Counted from the stretch's first letter, positions 7,927 through 17,222 are shown. The stretch is DNA of 64,000 bases from an uncultured Acetobacteraceae bacterium (GCA_943912335.1 CALTUD010000004.1:62001-126000), one strand, 5' to 3'. Program-made: numbers and translations. Notes: generated by a model not told the origin, from the sequence alone.

Positions 7927-8420
7927 AGAATGTAGCCGATGCCCATCAGTGCCTCGGTGGCATTGATGAGACGGATGACCTTCTCGGCGATCAGCAGATG
8001 CCCGTTCGGTCCGCGACGCAGGCGATACGAGACGTTGCCCGTATAGGTGCGTTCGCGGCCGCGGCGCATCTCCGTGATGATCTGTGCGCAGCGGAAGGAG
8101 CAGCTTTGCGAATCGCTGTCGAGCATGCGGAAGCGCGACTGCGAGCGGATGGTGATCGCGACGGGCGACGCCGAGACCGATTGCCCGCTGGTGAGGCGTT
8201 CCACGCGCTTGATGCGCATGGCGGCATCGTCATAGGCATAGTTGAGCGTGTTGGCGAAATCCTCGACGCCGGGCTCGATCGGCACGACGTAGTGCGATCC
8301 CTCGGCCCAGAGCGCCAGCCATTCGTCATAAGCGGCGTGGTCGAGCAGATCGGCCTCGTGCCAGGCGAACCGAACCGCTTCGTCCAGCGTGATGGAGCTG
8401 GTTTGCATGATCATGTCCAT
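7923..8420 (-). CDS. Aromatic-ring-hydroxylating dioxygenase beta subunit
   Basis: The 165-residue protein has the NTF2-like fold of Rieske dioxygenase small subunits. It has the EADLLDHAAYDEWLALWAEG helix region at the N-terminus and the ANTLNYAYDDAAMRIKRVERL motif near residue 60. Strand segments end in GHLLIAEKVIRLINA. The beta subunit has a mainly structural role in the (alpha-beta)3 enzyme. It follows the alpha gene after three bases. ATG codons at 8420, 8414 and 8408 are all possible starts; the last has a GGA about ten bases upstream. Confidence 0.9.
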   Translation of the reverse strand: MDMIMQTSSITLDEAVRFAWHEADLLDHAAYDEWLALWAEGSHYVVPIEPGVEDFANTLNYAYDDAAMRIKRVERLTSGQSVSASPVAITIRSQSRFRMLDSDSQSCSFRCAQIITEMRRGRERTYTGNVSYRLRRGPNGHLLIAEKVIRLINATEALMGIGYIL

Positions 8421-8423
8421 GGT

Positions 8424-9683
8424 TCAGGCGCCCATCATCCGCTGCCATTGTGCATAGGCCGCACGCATACCGGTTTCGGCGCTGACATCGCCGCGACGGT
8501 GTCCGTCCTCCGTCGTGATCTCGTCGGACAGGCCGCGGTTGAGCATGATGGCGAGATCGTCGCCGCCGCCGGCGCCGTGCTGCACGCGATCCCACACTTC
8601 GGCGTCGTCGGGGCTGCCGAAACCCATCGGGCCCTGGAAGAATTCGTGCAGACGCAGACGGGCGCGATTGGCGCTGTCGGGGCCGCCCTGCATGCCGAGA
8701 GCGACGTGACGCACTTCGGTCTCGTTCACGGAGATGGGGCGGAGAACGCGAAAGAAGGCGGCGGAGCATCCGAGATTGGGAAACAGGTTGAGGTTGAAGC
8801 CGCAGCCGCCGACGGCGCGGACGATGCGCCGGACCTGCTCGTCGGGAAGGTCCTTGCTAAGTTCGGCGGCGAGTTCTGCAAAGCGCTCGGGGATCGGCGC
8901 GTCGAGATTCTCTTCCAGATCGACCAGTTCCGGCATCATCACCATTACCGAGTGGCCGTTGCCGAGATCCTCGACATAGCCGCCCTTGCGCATGATGTCC
9001 CATTGCTCCTCGGTTTCACCGTCAGCGGCGGTGAGGAAGGATTTGTGCACCAGCGGGAAATGGTAGGCGTCGGTTGTGTTCTCGAGCTGGATTTTCCAGT
9101 TGCCGGGAAAGCGGAATTTGTGTTCGCCGAGCGTGGTGACGGGGTAGCCGGCCCCCTGCTTCATGAACAGGTCGATCCAGACCTTGGCCGGGCCGAGGAA
9201 GTCTTCGAGCGGTTCGATCTCACGATCGAAGGTGGCGAAGATCAGTCCGTTGTACTGCTCGGTGCGCAGGGTGCGGAGCGAGAGTTCGGGCTTGTCGAGA
9301 CCCTCCGCGTAGCCGCCTTCATACGGGACGCCGCGCAGCGAACCGTCGAGCCCGTAGGCCCAGCCGTGATAGGGGCAGACGAAGCTGTTGGTCTTTCCCT
9401 TGGGCAACTCGCACACGGTCGCGGCGCGGTGGCGGCAACGATTAAGATGGACGTGCACGACACCCTTGCGGTCGCGCACCACGATCACCGGTTGCTGGCC
9501 GATTTGTGCGGTCTTGAAGTCGCCGGCCTTGGGAATCTCGCTGTCATGCGCGACCCAGACCCAGGTCTTCTCGAAGATGCGGGTCATCTCCGCGTCGAAG
9601 ATGGCGGGGTCGGTGTAGAGCGTCGAGGAGGCGCGATCGGCTTGTACGAGCGGCGTCCCGGCGGCAGGTGAGAAGTGGTTCAT
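8424..9683 (-). CDS. Rieske non-haem iron dioxygenase alpha subunit
   Basis: The 419-residue protein carries the Rieske motif C83-x-H85 and C103-x2-H106, binding a [2Fe-2S] cluster. It also has the mononuclear iron site D205-x2-H208-x4-H213. It inserts O2 into an aromatic substrate to give a cis-dihydrodiol or a hydroxylated product. I chose the ATG at 9683 because GAGGG at 9690-9694 lies six bases before it; the ATG at 9689 would leave no spacing. It is the first gene of an operon of about eleven genes ending at 1517. The true substrate cannot be told from the family alone; benzoate, cumate, anthranilate and phthalate types share these motifs. Confidence 0.93.
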   Translation of the reverse strand: MNHFSPAAGTPLVQADRASSTLYTDPAIFDAEMTRIFEKTWVWVAHDSEIPKAGDFKTAQIGQQPVIVVRDRKGVVHVHLNRCRHRAATVCELPKGKTNSFVCPYHGWAYGLDGSLRGVPYEGGYAEGLDKPELSLRTLRTEQYNGLIFATFDREIEPLEDFLGPAKVWIDLFMKQGAGYPVTTLGEHKFRFPGNWKIQLENTTDAYHFPLVHKSFLTAADGETEEQWDIMRKGGYVEDLGNGHSVMVMMPELVDLEENLDAPIPERFAELAAELSKDLPDEQVRRIVRAVGGCGFNLNLFPNLGCSAAFFRVLRPISVNETEVRHVALGMQGGPDSANRARLRLHEFFQGPMGFGSPDDAEVWDRVQHGAGGGDDLAIMLNRGLSDEITTEDGHRRGDVSAETGMRAAYAQWQRMMGA

Positions 9684-9689
9684 CGTCAT

Positions 9690-9956
9690 CCCTCGACGGC
9701 TGGTCCGGCGGTGTTGAGGAGATGGAAGACCATGAAACTTGAAAGTTCAAGTAAGAATTTTGGTTCAAGCCCGAAAAATGGGCCATTCCGGCCTATTGCA
9801 GAATGGCGCTGGATTAAAAGACCGTAGAACGGGCGTATGCCCGCGAAAATGAACAAAATATGTGCAGTCTACGAGGCGTCAGGCCATAACTCGACCTGCA
9901 TATGTTGACACTTCAATAAAACCGGCATGCAAATCGGCAACCCTGACGGAGATACG
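9690..9956. promoter_or_regulatory. Divergent promoter region with palindromic operator
   Basis: This 267-base gap lies between the Rieske operon (minus) and the amidase-MarR genes (plus) and is AT-richer than its surroundings. A perfect inverted repeat, ACTTGAA-AG-TTCAAGT, lies at 9737-9752, 53 bases upstream of the Rieske start, with a further TTCAAG half-site at 9764-9769. This size and symmetry suit a MarR-family dimer, and a marR gene is encoded at 11259. A TTGACA hexamer at 9905-9910 could be a -35 box for the amidase direction, though no good -10 was seen. Confidence 0.65.
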
Positions 9957-11228
9957 ATGTTGGCGAACAGCAACCGGCTATCGCGCACCCCGAGCGAGGC
10001 GGTGGAGGCGTCGATCGAGACACTCACGCGTTTGGAGCCGCATCTGCGCGCCTTCGTCGCTCACGATCCGGTCCTTGCCCGCGCGGAAGCTGCCGTCGCC
10101 CGCGGGCCTTTGTCCGGACTGACGATCGGCATCAAAGATATCATTGATACGGCGGCCTACCCGACCCGCCATGGCTCAGAGATCTATGCGGACAATTGGA
10201 CGACGGCCGATGCGGCCTGCGTGATGCTGCTGCGACAGGCCGGGGCGGTGTCGCTGGGCAAGACGCACACGACCGAATTCGCGTTCTTCCGGCCCGGGCC
10301 GACGGTGAACCCGTTCGATCCGGCGCGCACGCCGGGCGGGTCGTCGAGCGGTAGCGCGGCGGCGGTAGCAGCGGGGGTGGTGGATTTCGCGCTGGCGTCG
10401 CAGACGGCGGCGTCGTTGACGCGGCCGGCGTCGTTCTGCGGCGTCGTGGGATTCAAGCCGAGTTTCGGGCGCTACGGTCTGGCGGGGATCAAGGGGCTGG
10501 CACCGTCCTTCGACACGCTGGGGGTGATCGCCGGTTCGGTGGGCGATGCCGCTGCGGCAGATGCGGTGTTGAGCCGGCCGGTGGCGTCGGAGCCGGTCTT
10601 GTCGCCCCGCCGACCGGGCCGGATCGGAGTCTGCCGGACGCCGTGGTGGGAGCAGGGGGATGCCGACATGCGCGCGGCGCTGGACGCGGCCGGTGCGCTG
10701 CTGGGGGCGCATACCGAAATCGTGCCGATCGACCTCGCTGCGTTCACCGAGGGTGCGGAGTTGCACAGGCTGATCATGTCGTTCGAGGCGGCGCAGGCGC
10801 TGGCCTGGGAGGCGGCCGAGCACGATGCGCTGTTGAGCGAGCCGATCCGCGCGTTGATCGCGACAGGGTGTGGGATCGGGTTCGACAGCTATCGGCAGGC
10901 GTTGCGTCAGGCGGAGCGTCTACGGGCGAGGATCGATGCGGTGTTCGATCAGGTGGACGTGCTGATGGCGCCGGCGGCCGTGGGCGTGGCGCCGGTCGGG
11001 CTGGAGGCGACGGGCGATCCGATCTTTTCTCGGCTCTGGACGCTGCTGCATCTGCCGAGCGTGACCTTGCCCGGCATGATCGGAACCGCGCGTTTGCCGA
11101 TCGGCACTCAGTTCCTGGGGCGACTGGGCGAGGATCAGCTGCTGCTCGACCATTGCGTCTGGATCGAAGGGGTGATGCCGCGTTTGCCGCGCCCGAGGCT
11201 GCATGCGAGCATCGGAGCCGGTGGCTGA
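9957..11228 (+). CDS. Amidase signature family hydrolase
   Basis: The 423-residue protein has the amidase-signature triad spaced exactly as in the family: K60, cis-Ser S129 in GGSSSGS, and nucleophile S153 in TAASLTRPAS. The usual GG before the nucleophile is AA here. These enzymes hydrolyse carboxamides to acid plus amine. I chose the ATG at 9957 because GGAG at 9947-9950 precedes it with good spacing; the ATG at 9927 has no ribosome-binding site. Its position opposite the Rieske operon and before the MarR gene suggests that it releases an aromatic or aliphatic acid that feeds the pathway. The substrate is unknown. Confidence 0.88.
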   Translation: MLANSNRLSRTPSEAVEASIETLTRLEPHLRAFVAHDPVLARAEAAVARGPLSGLTIGIKDIIDTAAYPTRHGSEIYADNWTTADAACVMLLRQAGAVSLGKTHTTEFAFFRPGPTVNPFDPARTPGGSSSGSAAAVAAGVVDFALASQTAASLTRPASFCGVVGFKPSFGRYGLAGIKGLAPSFDTLGVIAGSVGDAAAADAVLSRPVASEPVLSPRRPGRIGVCRTPWWEQGDADMRAALDAAGALLGAHTEIVPIDLAAFTEGAELHRLIMSFEAAQALAWEAAEHDALLSEPIRALIATGCGIGFDSYRQALRQAERLRARIDAVFDQVDVLMAPAAVGVAPVGLEATGDPIFSRLWTLLHLPSVTLPGMIGTARLPIGTQFLGRLGEDQLLLDHCVWIEGVMPRLPRPRLHASIGAGG

Positions 11229-11258
11229 GTCCGGCACCTTGGCGCAGGGTTGAATCGC

Positions 11259-11780
11259 ATGGCATTGGACGGCGAACGGGTGCTGGCGAGAGCGGGCACG
11301 AGAATGCGCATCAGGCGTGGCGGGTCGCTGCGGCGTTCCAATCCGGCCAGTCCGGATTTCGATCCGGACCAGTCGCCCTTCTTCCATATCGCGCGGGTTC
11401 TGGGCCAGTACAGCCAACGCATGGACGGCCATCTGAAGAAGCGCGGGCTGGATATGGCGCGCTGGCGGGTGTTGAATCTGGTTCGCACGACGCCGAACAT
11501 TCCGATCAGCAAGCTCGCGGAAACCGCGGTGATGCGTCTGCCCACGACCACCAAACTGGTGAAGCGGATGGTGGACGAGGGCTTGCTGCTGGCGACCGGG
11601 TCCACATCCGACGCGCGCGTGACCGAACTCGCGCTGAGCGATGAGGGCGAGCGCCGTTTGGCCGAGGTGCAGGACACTGTGGCGGTGATCTTCGAGCAGG
11701 CGCTGGATGGCGTCGACGATAGCGAGGTCGCGTTCGTCGTCGATCTGATGCGGCATATTCACGGCAATATGCTTCTGTAG
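11259..11780 (+). CDS. MarR family transcriptional regulator
   Basis: The 173-residue protein has an N-terminal basic tail and then the MarR winged helix-turn-helix: FFHIARVLGQYSQRMDGHL helix, RWRVLNLVRTTPNIPISKLAE, the recognition helix around MRLPTTTKLVKRMVDEGLL, and the wing with DARVTELALSDEGE. MarR proteins bind palindromes as dimers and are usually released by aromatic ligands. It follows the amidase by about 30 bases. AGGG at 11246-11249 supports the ATG at 11259; an in-frame TTG at 11250 is the alternative. The likely operator is the inverted repeat at 9737-9752. Confidence 0.88.
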   Translation: MALDGERVLARAGTRMRIRRGGSLRRSNPASPDFDPDQSPFFHIARVLGQYSQRMDGHLKKRGLDMARWRVLNLVRTTPNIPISKLAETAVMRLPTTTKLVKRMVDEGLLLATGSTSDARVTELALSDEGERRLAEVQDTVAVIFEQALDGVDDSEVAFVVDLMRHIHGNMLL

Positions 11781-11790
11781 CTGTCCAGGC

Positions 11791-12039
11791 GTGAGGCTCG
11801 TCGTGGCGACCGGGGCTGTATCCACCGCCTGGAAGGGCACCGTGTCCCGGATCGTGCCGCGTCTCGACGGGCCGGTCGCCACGCCGCGCATCGACACGCA
11901 CCACGTGGTGACGGAATACGGCGTCGCGAACCTGAAGGGCCTGTCCTCCACCGAGCGGGTGCATGCGCTGGTCGGCCTGGCGCATCCCGCCTTCCGCGAG
12001 GATCTGATGCGGTCCGCCCGCGAACTCCATCTCGTGTGA
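11791..12039 (+). pseudogene. C-terminal remnant of acetyl-CoA hydrolase/CoA-transferase
   Basis: An 82-residue frame matches only the very end of the acetyl-CoA hydrolase / 4-hydroxybutyrate CoA-transferase C-terminal domain: KGTVSRIVPRLDGPVATPR, then HHVVTEYGVANLKGLSSTER, then ALVGLAHPAFREDL. Intact members have about 430-500 residues, so roughly four-fifths is missing. The match begins directly after the MarR stop and the first codons have no family similarity. This is a deletion remnant and probably not functional. It suggests that a rearrangement placed the amidase-marR pair here. Confidence 0.8.
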
Positions 12040-12050
12040 GGCATCCACTC

Positions 12051-13640
12051 CTATTGCAACGTATCCAGCAGTTTCGGCGGGATGCCGGATTGTTGCCAGA
12101 ATGCGCATCGATGCACCGACGCGAAATCGTCGGACAGGCTCACGGGCGTCCGGAGCGACAGCACCGTGCCGGACGGCAGTACGTCTCCGGGCGGGATCGC
12201 GGCGCCCGCGCTGCGCGCGAAGGCGCCGAGGCTGCCGATCATCGCATCCGACAGCAGCCGATCGGACGGTTCGGACAGGGCGTGGCCGGCGCCGTCCTGT
12301 CCGAAGACGAAGGCGAGTTCTGCGGTATGCGGATCGCCGGGGGAGATGCCGGGCGCCATCGGCACCGGAAAATCGCGCACCGGGTCGTTCTGGCGGAATT
12401 CGGCCTGCAGCACCGGAGCGTGCGGCGCCAGATTTGCGCGTAACGCCAGGGCCGGGCAGGCGAAGAACTCGTCCGTCAACACGGCGGCCAGGGTCTGCCC
12501 CGGCGATGCGTTCGTCGTGGCCGGGTAGCGCTGTGCGATCAACTGCGCATCGGCGTCGCCGAACGCCGCGCGCAGCGTGGCCGCGTACTCCGTCGCCGTC
12601 AGCGCATGTCCCAGCCGGTTCACGCCGTCGGCGATGAAGAAGGTTCCTTCGTCGCGATCGGTCAGCAGAACGGTCGGGACCGCCGCGAACGCACCGGTTT
12701 CCAGCGCCATGGCCGGTGCGGTCGGGATCACCGCGCCGTCCACCACGGGGCCGACCGGCACGCCGCTCTTCAGCAGCGTGTCGACCGGTGCCGCGCGCAG
12801 ACAGGCCAGCGTGTCGTCGGCGTGCCGGCAGCCGGTCTCGTCAAGGATCGGCGCGTCCCGGCGTTCGGCGCGATCGAGCGATTCCGACGGCAGCGCGCCG
12901 GGGCTTTCGAGCGCAACGGCCTAGAACAGGCCGCGCGCCGCTGGCGATACCATCTGTTCCACCACCGACAGCGCCCCGGCGGATTGGCCGAACAGCGTCA
13001 CCCGATTCGGGTCGCCACCGAACGCGGCCGCATTGGCGCGCACCCAGCGCAAGGCGGCCTGCTGGTCCAGCAGGCCGTAATTGCCGGAAACGTGTCGGGG
13101 GTCGGCGCGGTCCAGCAGCGGCGAGGCGAGGAAGCCCAGAACGCCAAGCCGGTAGTTCACCGTCACCACGATGGCATCGGCGCCTGTGGCCAGCCGGCCC
13201 CCGTCGTAATCCGGTCCCGCAGGGGCGCGGCCCGGCGCGCTGGCGCCGAACCGGAAACTGCCGCCGTAGAGGAACACCAGAACCGGTCGATGCGCCGGTC
13301 CGGGCCGGTCCGGCCGGAACAGGTTGAGGGTCAGGCAATCTTCGTTCGTGCTCGGCGTTCCCAGCGACGCGGTCTGGGGGCAGGCCGCGCCGTAGCGTGT
13401 GGCGGAAACGACGGCCCGATGCGCCGCGGGCGGGGCGGGCGGCGCGAAGCGGAGCGCTCCGACCGGGGGCGCCGCGAACGGAACGCCGAGAAACCGCGTC
13501 ACCGTGCCGTCATCGGGACCCGTGACCGGACCTTCGCTGGTTTCGACCGGCGTTGCGTGCGCCGAGAATGGCGCCATCGCGAGCGGGACGAGGAAGACGA
13601 CCGAGAGACAGGCCGGTCTCGCCAATGTCGGCACGCGCAT
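12051..13640 (-). pseudogene. Type-B carboxylesterase interrupted by an in-frame TAG
   Basis: One continuous reading frame encodes a secreted carboxylesterase of about 529 codons, broken by a TAG at 12921-12923 (codon 240). Before the stop are a signal peptide (residues 1-30), the NEDCLTLNLF motif near residue 99, the YGGSF oxyanion region and the nucleophile S220 in FGQSAG. The stop falls in the GLF-x-AV segment right after the active-site helix. Downstream in the same frame are the acidic residue in DRDEGTFF and the histidine in GDPHTAELAF, completing the triad. A single base change restores the frame. As it stands the product would be a 239-residue fragment without acid or histidine, thus inactive unless the stop is read through. 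Confidence 0.85.
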
Positions 13641-13718
13641 CGGAACTCCATCGACGGTTGCCGGGCCTTGATGGTCGGCTTAGCCCGTACTGTCTGGAGC
13701 GAAGTGTAACGAAGCCGC

Positions 13719-14615
13719 TCAGGCGGATCTGCGACGGGACGATGCGGTCTTGGTTTTGCGTGAAGCGCCGGTCCGCCCGGCGGCTGCGGGCGATTTCGCC
13801 TTCCCGGCCTTCTTCGCTTTGCCGCCTTTTTTGTCGCCCAGGCTCTGGCGCAGAGCCGCCATCAGGTCGACCACGTTGCCGCGGTCTTCCTCCTCGTCCG
13901 GCAAGCTGAGATCCTCGCCTTTCAGCTTGGCCTCGATCACGTCGCGCAAACGTGCCTCGTAGCGATCTTCCATGTCGGCCGGATCGAATGTCGCCGTCTG
14001 GCGGTCGATCAGTTTCACCGCGAGCGCCACCATCTCCTTGTCCGGCGTGTCGTCGGGGATCGCGTCGAACAGCGTGTCCGGCGCTGCGATCTCGCGCATG
14101 TCGTGCAGCGTGTGCAGGACGATGCCCCTGCCCAGCGGCATCAGCGCCACGGCGCGCTCCCGCCGAGCGATGACGAGGCGAGACAGAGCGGTGCGTCCCG
14201 TCTTTGCGATCGCGGCGCGAAGCACAACGAACACGTCGTCTGCCTGGTTCTTCTCGGTGCCGTCCGGGACCAGGTAATAGGAGTTGTCGTAATAGACCGG
14301 GTCGATCGCGTCGCCGGGAACGAACTTCTCCACCGTCAGAACGGAGGAGCTGTCGATGCGGGCGCGCTCGAAATCGTCGTCGTCCAGCAGGACGTAATGA
14401 TCTTTCTTGAACTCGAAGCCGCGTCGCAGCGAGCGGCGCGACAACTCCTCGTCCGTTTCCGAATCCTGCGTCACCATCCGCACGCGATTGCCGGTGTCGG
14501 GATTGATGAAGTGAAAATGGAGCGACTCGCTCGGCTGGCGGACGCTGTAGAGTGCCACGGGGCACGAAACGAGTGCCAAACGAAGCTGCCCGCGCCAGAT
14601 GGGTCGTTCAGCCAT
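13719..14615 (-). CDS. ku: Ku protein, non-homologous end joining
   Basis: The 298-residue protein is a bacterial Ku homodimer subunit. It begins with the conserved RPIWRGQLRLALVSCPVALY strand region and contains FHFINPDTGNRVRM and the KDHYVLLDDDDFE segment. The central ring core ends near residue 250 with IEAKLKGEDL. The C-terminus is a lysine/arginine/alanine-rich tail (KKGGKAKKAGKAKSPAAAG and onward), which in bacterial Ku helps DNA binding and threading. Ku binds DNA ends and recruits LigD. I used the ATG at 14615, where the conserved sequence begins, rather than the upstream one at 14663. It overlaps ligD by eight bases, so the two are co-translated. Confidence 0.95.
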   Translation of the reverse strand: MAERPIWRGQLRLALVSCPVALYSVRQPSESLHFHFINPDTGNRVRMVTQDSETDEELSRRSLRRGFEFKKDHYVLLDDDDFERARIDSSSVLTVEKFVPGDAIDPVYYDNSYYLVPDGTEKNQADDVFVVLRAAIAKTGRTALSRLVIARRERAVALMPLGRGIVLHTLHDMREIAAPDTLFDAIPDDTPDKEMVALAVKLIDRQTATFDPADMEDRYEARLRDVIEAKLKGEDLSLPDEEEDRGNVVDLMAALRQSLGDKKGGKAKKAGKAKSPAAAGRTGASRKTKTASSRRRSA

Positions 14616-17157
14616 GTTTACGTGCCCTTTTTTTGGACGGAGATTCAAGAGTCGGAAGATCACGTCTTGATGCGTCGAAATCTGCCCATGGATGGGCTTT
14701 CTGCCGTTTCAGTCGCTCCGGCACCGTCTGGATCGTATGCGCGTCGAAGCGCATGCCGGGCTTCAGTTCACGCCAGTGCAGCGGCGTCGCGACACCAGCG
14801 CCGGGGCGGGCACGCGGCGAGTACGAACACACGGCGGTACTGCCGAGACCGTTGCGAAGCCAGTCCACCAAGATGCGGCCCTTGCGGTCCTTCTTGCGTG
14901 TGGTGGCGACGTAGAGAGCAGGTTCGTCCTGTTCCATCCGTTCCGCGAACCGCCGGCACCAGACGCGCACCGTATCCCAATCGGCTGTCGTGCGGATCGG
15001 CGTGACCACATGCAGGCCCTTGCCGCCGGATGTGCGGCAGAAGGCGGTCAGTCCCAACGCCTTCAATCGTGCGCGGACGTCTTTCGCTGCCGCGACGATC
15101 TCCTTCGCGCCGATGCCCTCGCCGGGGTCGAGGTCGAACACCAGACGGTCGGCATGCAGCGGATCGTCGCCGCCGGCGCCCCATGCGTGCAGTTCGATCG
15201 CGGCGATCTGGGCCGCCGCGACGAAACCGGTATCATCCTGCATCGCGACGAATGGCGCGCCATCCGCTTCGCCCTCTCGCAACGCGTCCGGCATGCCGCG
15301 GCCGAGATGTTTCTGGAAGAAATGGTCCCCTTCGATCCCGTCCGGGCAACGCACGAACGCGAGCGGCCGGCCGACGATCTCGGATGTGGCGTATGGCGCA
15401 ACGGCCTGCCAGTAGAGGGCCAGATCGCGTTTGGTGATGGCCGGCCCGGTTTCGGTCTTCGGCCATAGCGCACGGTCCTGGTGCGTGAGGCGCTGTCCGT
15501 CGAACGTGTCCGTTTCTCGCACTTTGCCTTTTGCCACCACGACCGGGGAGCGAGGCCGTTCGGTATCGAGTTCTCGCCGGTCTTGTTCCACCTCCGGCGC
15601 GGCGCGCACCACCTCGGTAGCCGGCTTGTCCTCGCGCAAACCCAGGAAAGCGGCATGGCGCAGCATGCCGCCGCCGGTGAACCCTGCGAAACGGATCTCC
15701 GCCACCAGCTCCGGCCTGGTCCGGATCGTGCCGCGCGGCGGGGCTTCCGTGCCGAGCAGGGAAGGCGGCTGTTCCGTCCGGAGTGATTTGAGACGTTTCG
15801 ACAGATCGGTCAGCATGCGACCGGAGAATCCCGTGCCGCATCCACCGACGAAATGCAGCGCGCCGTCCGGATCGTGGAAACCGAGTTGCAGCGCGCCCAG
15901 ACCGCGACGCGATCCTTTCGGCGGCGTGTAGCCGATCACCACGAATTCCTCGCGGTTCGCGCATTTCACCTTCACCCAGTCGTCGCCGCGCCCGGCGCGA
16001 TAGGGCGCGCCTTCCCGCTTGCAGATGATGCCTTCGAGACCGATCGCGCAGGCTTCTTTCTGCACACGCGACGCCGTCTGCTCGAAATGCTCGCTGAAGC
16101 GCAGAAGCGTGTTCTCCGGCAGCAGCGATTCGAGCGCTGCGCGACGTTCGCGAAGCGGCAGCGGGCGAAGGTCGGCGCCGTCCCGATGCAGCAGATCGAA
16201 GGCGTAGTAGGTGAGTTTGCCGGTCTTGCCGGCGGACAGAGCGGATTGCAGCCGGGAGAAGGAAGAGCGGCCTTGCTTGTCCAGCGCCACCAGCTCGCCA
16301 TCCAGCATCAGCGTGGTCGCGGGGAGCGTGGCGACCATGGCGGCGAGTTTGGGCAGACGATCGGTCCAGTCGAGGCCGTTGCGGGTGATGATCCGCACGT
16401 CGTCGCCATTCTTCCGGCACAGTATGCGATAGCCGTCGAACTTGATCTCGCTGATCCAGCCCGGGCCGGTGGGCGCCGTCTTCACCAGCCGGGCCAGTTG
16501 CGGCGCTTGGCTGTCCGGTAGCGTGTCGGAGCCGGTTTTGGGTTTGGCCGCACGGGAGCGGGGCGCGCTTTTTCTGGGCCAGCCGAGGGGCTTGGCCTCC
16601 AACGCCGCCGCGTCGGCGCCGGGTTGTGCCCGCTCGTCGCGCTCCTTGATCAGTAGCCAGCTTTCCCCGTTCTCGCGCCGTTTCGGCTTCAGCCGGACCA
16701 GCACGAACCCGCCACGGAGCCGCTCGCCGTCGAGGGTGAATTTCAGCTCGCCCGCACCGAGCGCGGCTTCCGGGTCGTCCGAGACCGGCGACCATGTGCC
16801 GCGATCCCAGATCTCCACCGTGCCCGCGCCGTAATTGCCCTCGGGGATGGTGCCTTCGAACCCGGCATAGGAGACCGGATGATCCTCGACATGCATCGCC
16901 AGACGCTTATGCGCCGGGTCCATGGACGGGCCTTTGGGGACGGCCCAGCTCCAGAGCGCGCCGCCATGCTCGAGCCGGAAGTCCCAATGGAGGCGGGACG
17001 CGTCGTGTTTCTGCACCACGAAGATCGGCTTTCCGGTCTGCTGACGCGATTCCGGTTCGAAATCCGGCTCGGGGGTTTGCCGGAAATCGCGCATCGCCCC
17101 GTAGCGCCTCGTGGCGTCGGTGTTGCTCGCAGCCTTTCGGGCGGGTTTGCGTGCCAT
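14608..17157 (-). CDS. ligD: Multifunctional DNA ligase D (phosphoesterase-ligase-polymerase)
   Basis: The 849-residue protein has the Pseudomonas-type domain order. The 3'-phosphoesterase (about 25-180) carries the H51/H57/D59/R61 cluster in KHDASRLHWDFRLE. The ATP-dependent ligase (about 215-520) has nucleophile K239 in EIKFDGYR. The C-terminal archaeo-eukaryotic primase-type polymerase (about 560-849) has the metal-binding aspartates in VFDLDPGEG. It cleans, fills and seals double-strand breaks held by Ku, mainly in non-growing cells. I used the ATG at 17157; a longer frame to 17238 has no extra conserved sequence. It is divergent from the debranching-enzyme gene, with 65 bases between. 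Confidence 0.95.
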   Translation of the reverse strand: MARKPARKAASNTDATRRYGAMRDFRQTPEPDFEPESRQQTGKPIFVVQKHDASRLHWDFRLEHGGALWSWAVPKGPSMDPAHKRLAMHVEDHPVSYAGFEGTIPEGNYGAGTVEIWDRGTWSPVSDDPEAALGAGELKFTLDGERLRGGFVLVRLKPKRRENGESWLLIKERDERAQPGADAAALEAKPLGWPRKSAPRSRAAKPKTGSDTLPDSQAPQLARLVKTAPTGPGWISEIKFDGYRILCRKNGDDVRIITRNGLDWTDRLPKLAAMVATLPATTLMLDGELVALDKQGRSSFSRLQSALSAGKTGKLTYYAFDLLHRDGADLRPLPLRERRAALESLLPENTLLRFSEHFEQTASRVQKEACAIGLEGIICKREGAPYRAGRGDDWVKVKCANREEFVVIGYTPPKGSRRGLGALQLGFHDPDGALHFVGGCGTGFSGRMLTDLSKRLKSLRTEQPPSLLGTEAPPRGTIRTRPELVAEIRFAGFTGGGMLRHAAFLGLREDKPATEVVRAAPEVEQDRRELDTERPRSPVVVAKGKVRETDTFDGQRLTHQDRALWPKTETGPAITKRDLALYWQAVAPYATSEIVGRPLAFVRCPDGIEGDHFFQKHLGRGMPDALREGEADGAPFVAMQDDTGFVAAAQIAAIELHAWGAGGDDPLHADRLVFDLDPGEGIGAKEIVAAAKDVRARLKALGLTAFCRTSGGKGLHVVTPIRTTADWDTVRVWCRRFAERMEQDEPALYVATTRKKDRKGRILVDWLRNGLGSTAVCSYSPRARPGAGVATPLHWRELKPGMRFDAHTIQTVPERLKRQKAHPWADFDASRRDLPTLESPSKKRARKHG

Positions 17158-17222
17158 TCGCATGCGGAACGTTCGCGGTTTCGAGGGGTTGCCCGGTTGC
17201 ATGACGCCCCGGACCGGGCAGG

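Noticed and set aside
11791..12039. Independent short gene encoding an 82-residue protein
   Set aside because: The sequence matches only the last part of a much longer enzyme family, so a remnant is the simpler explanation.
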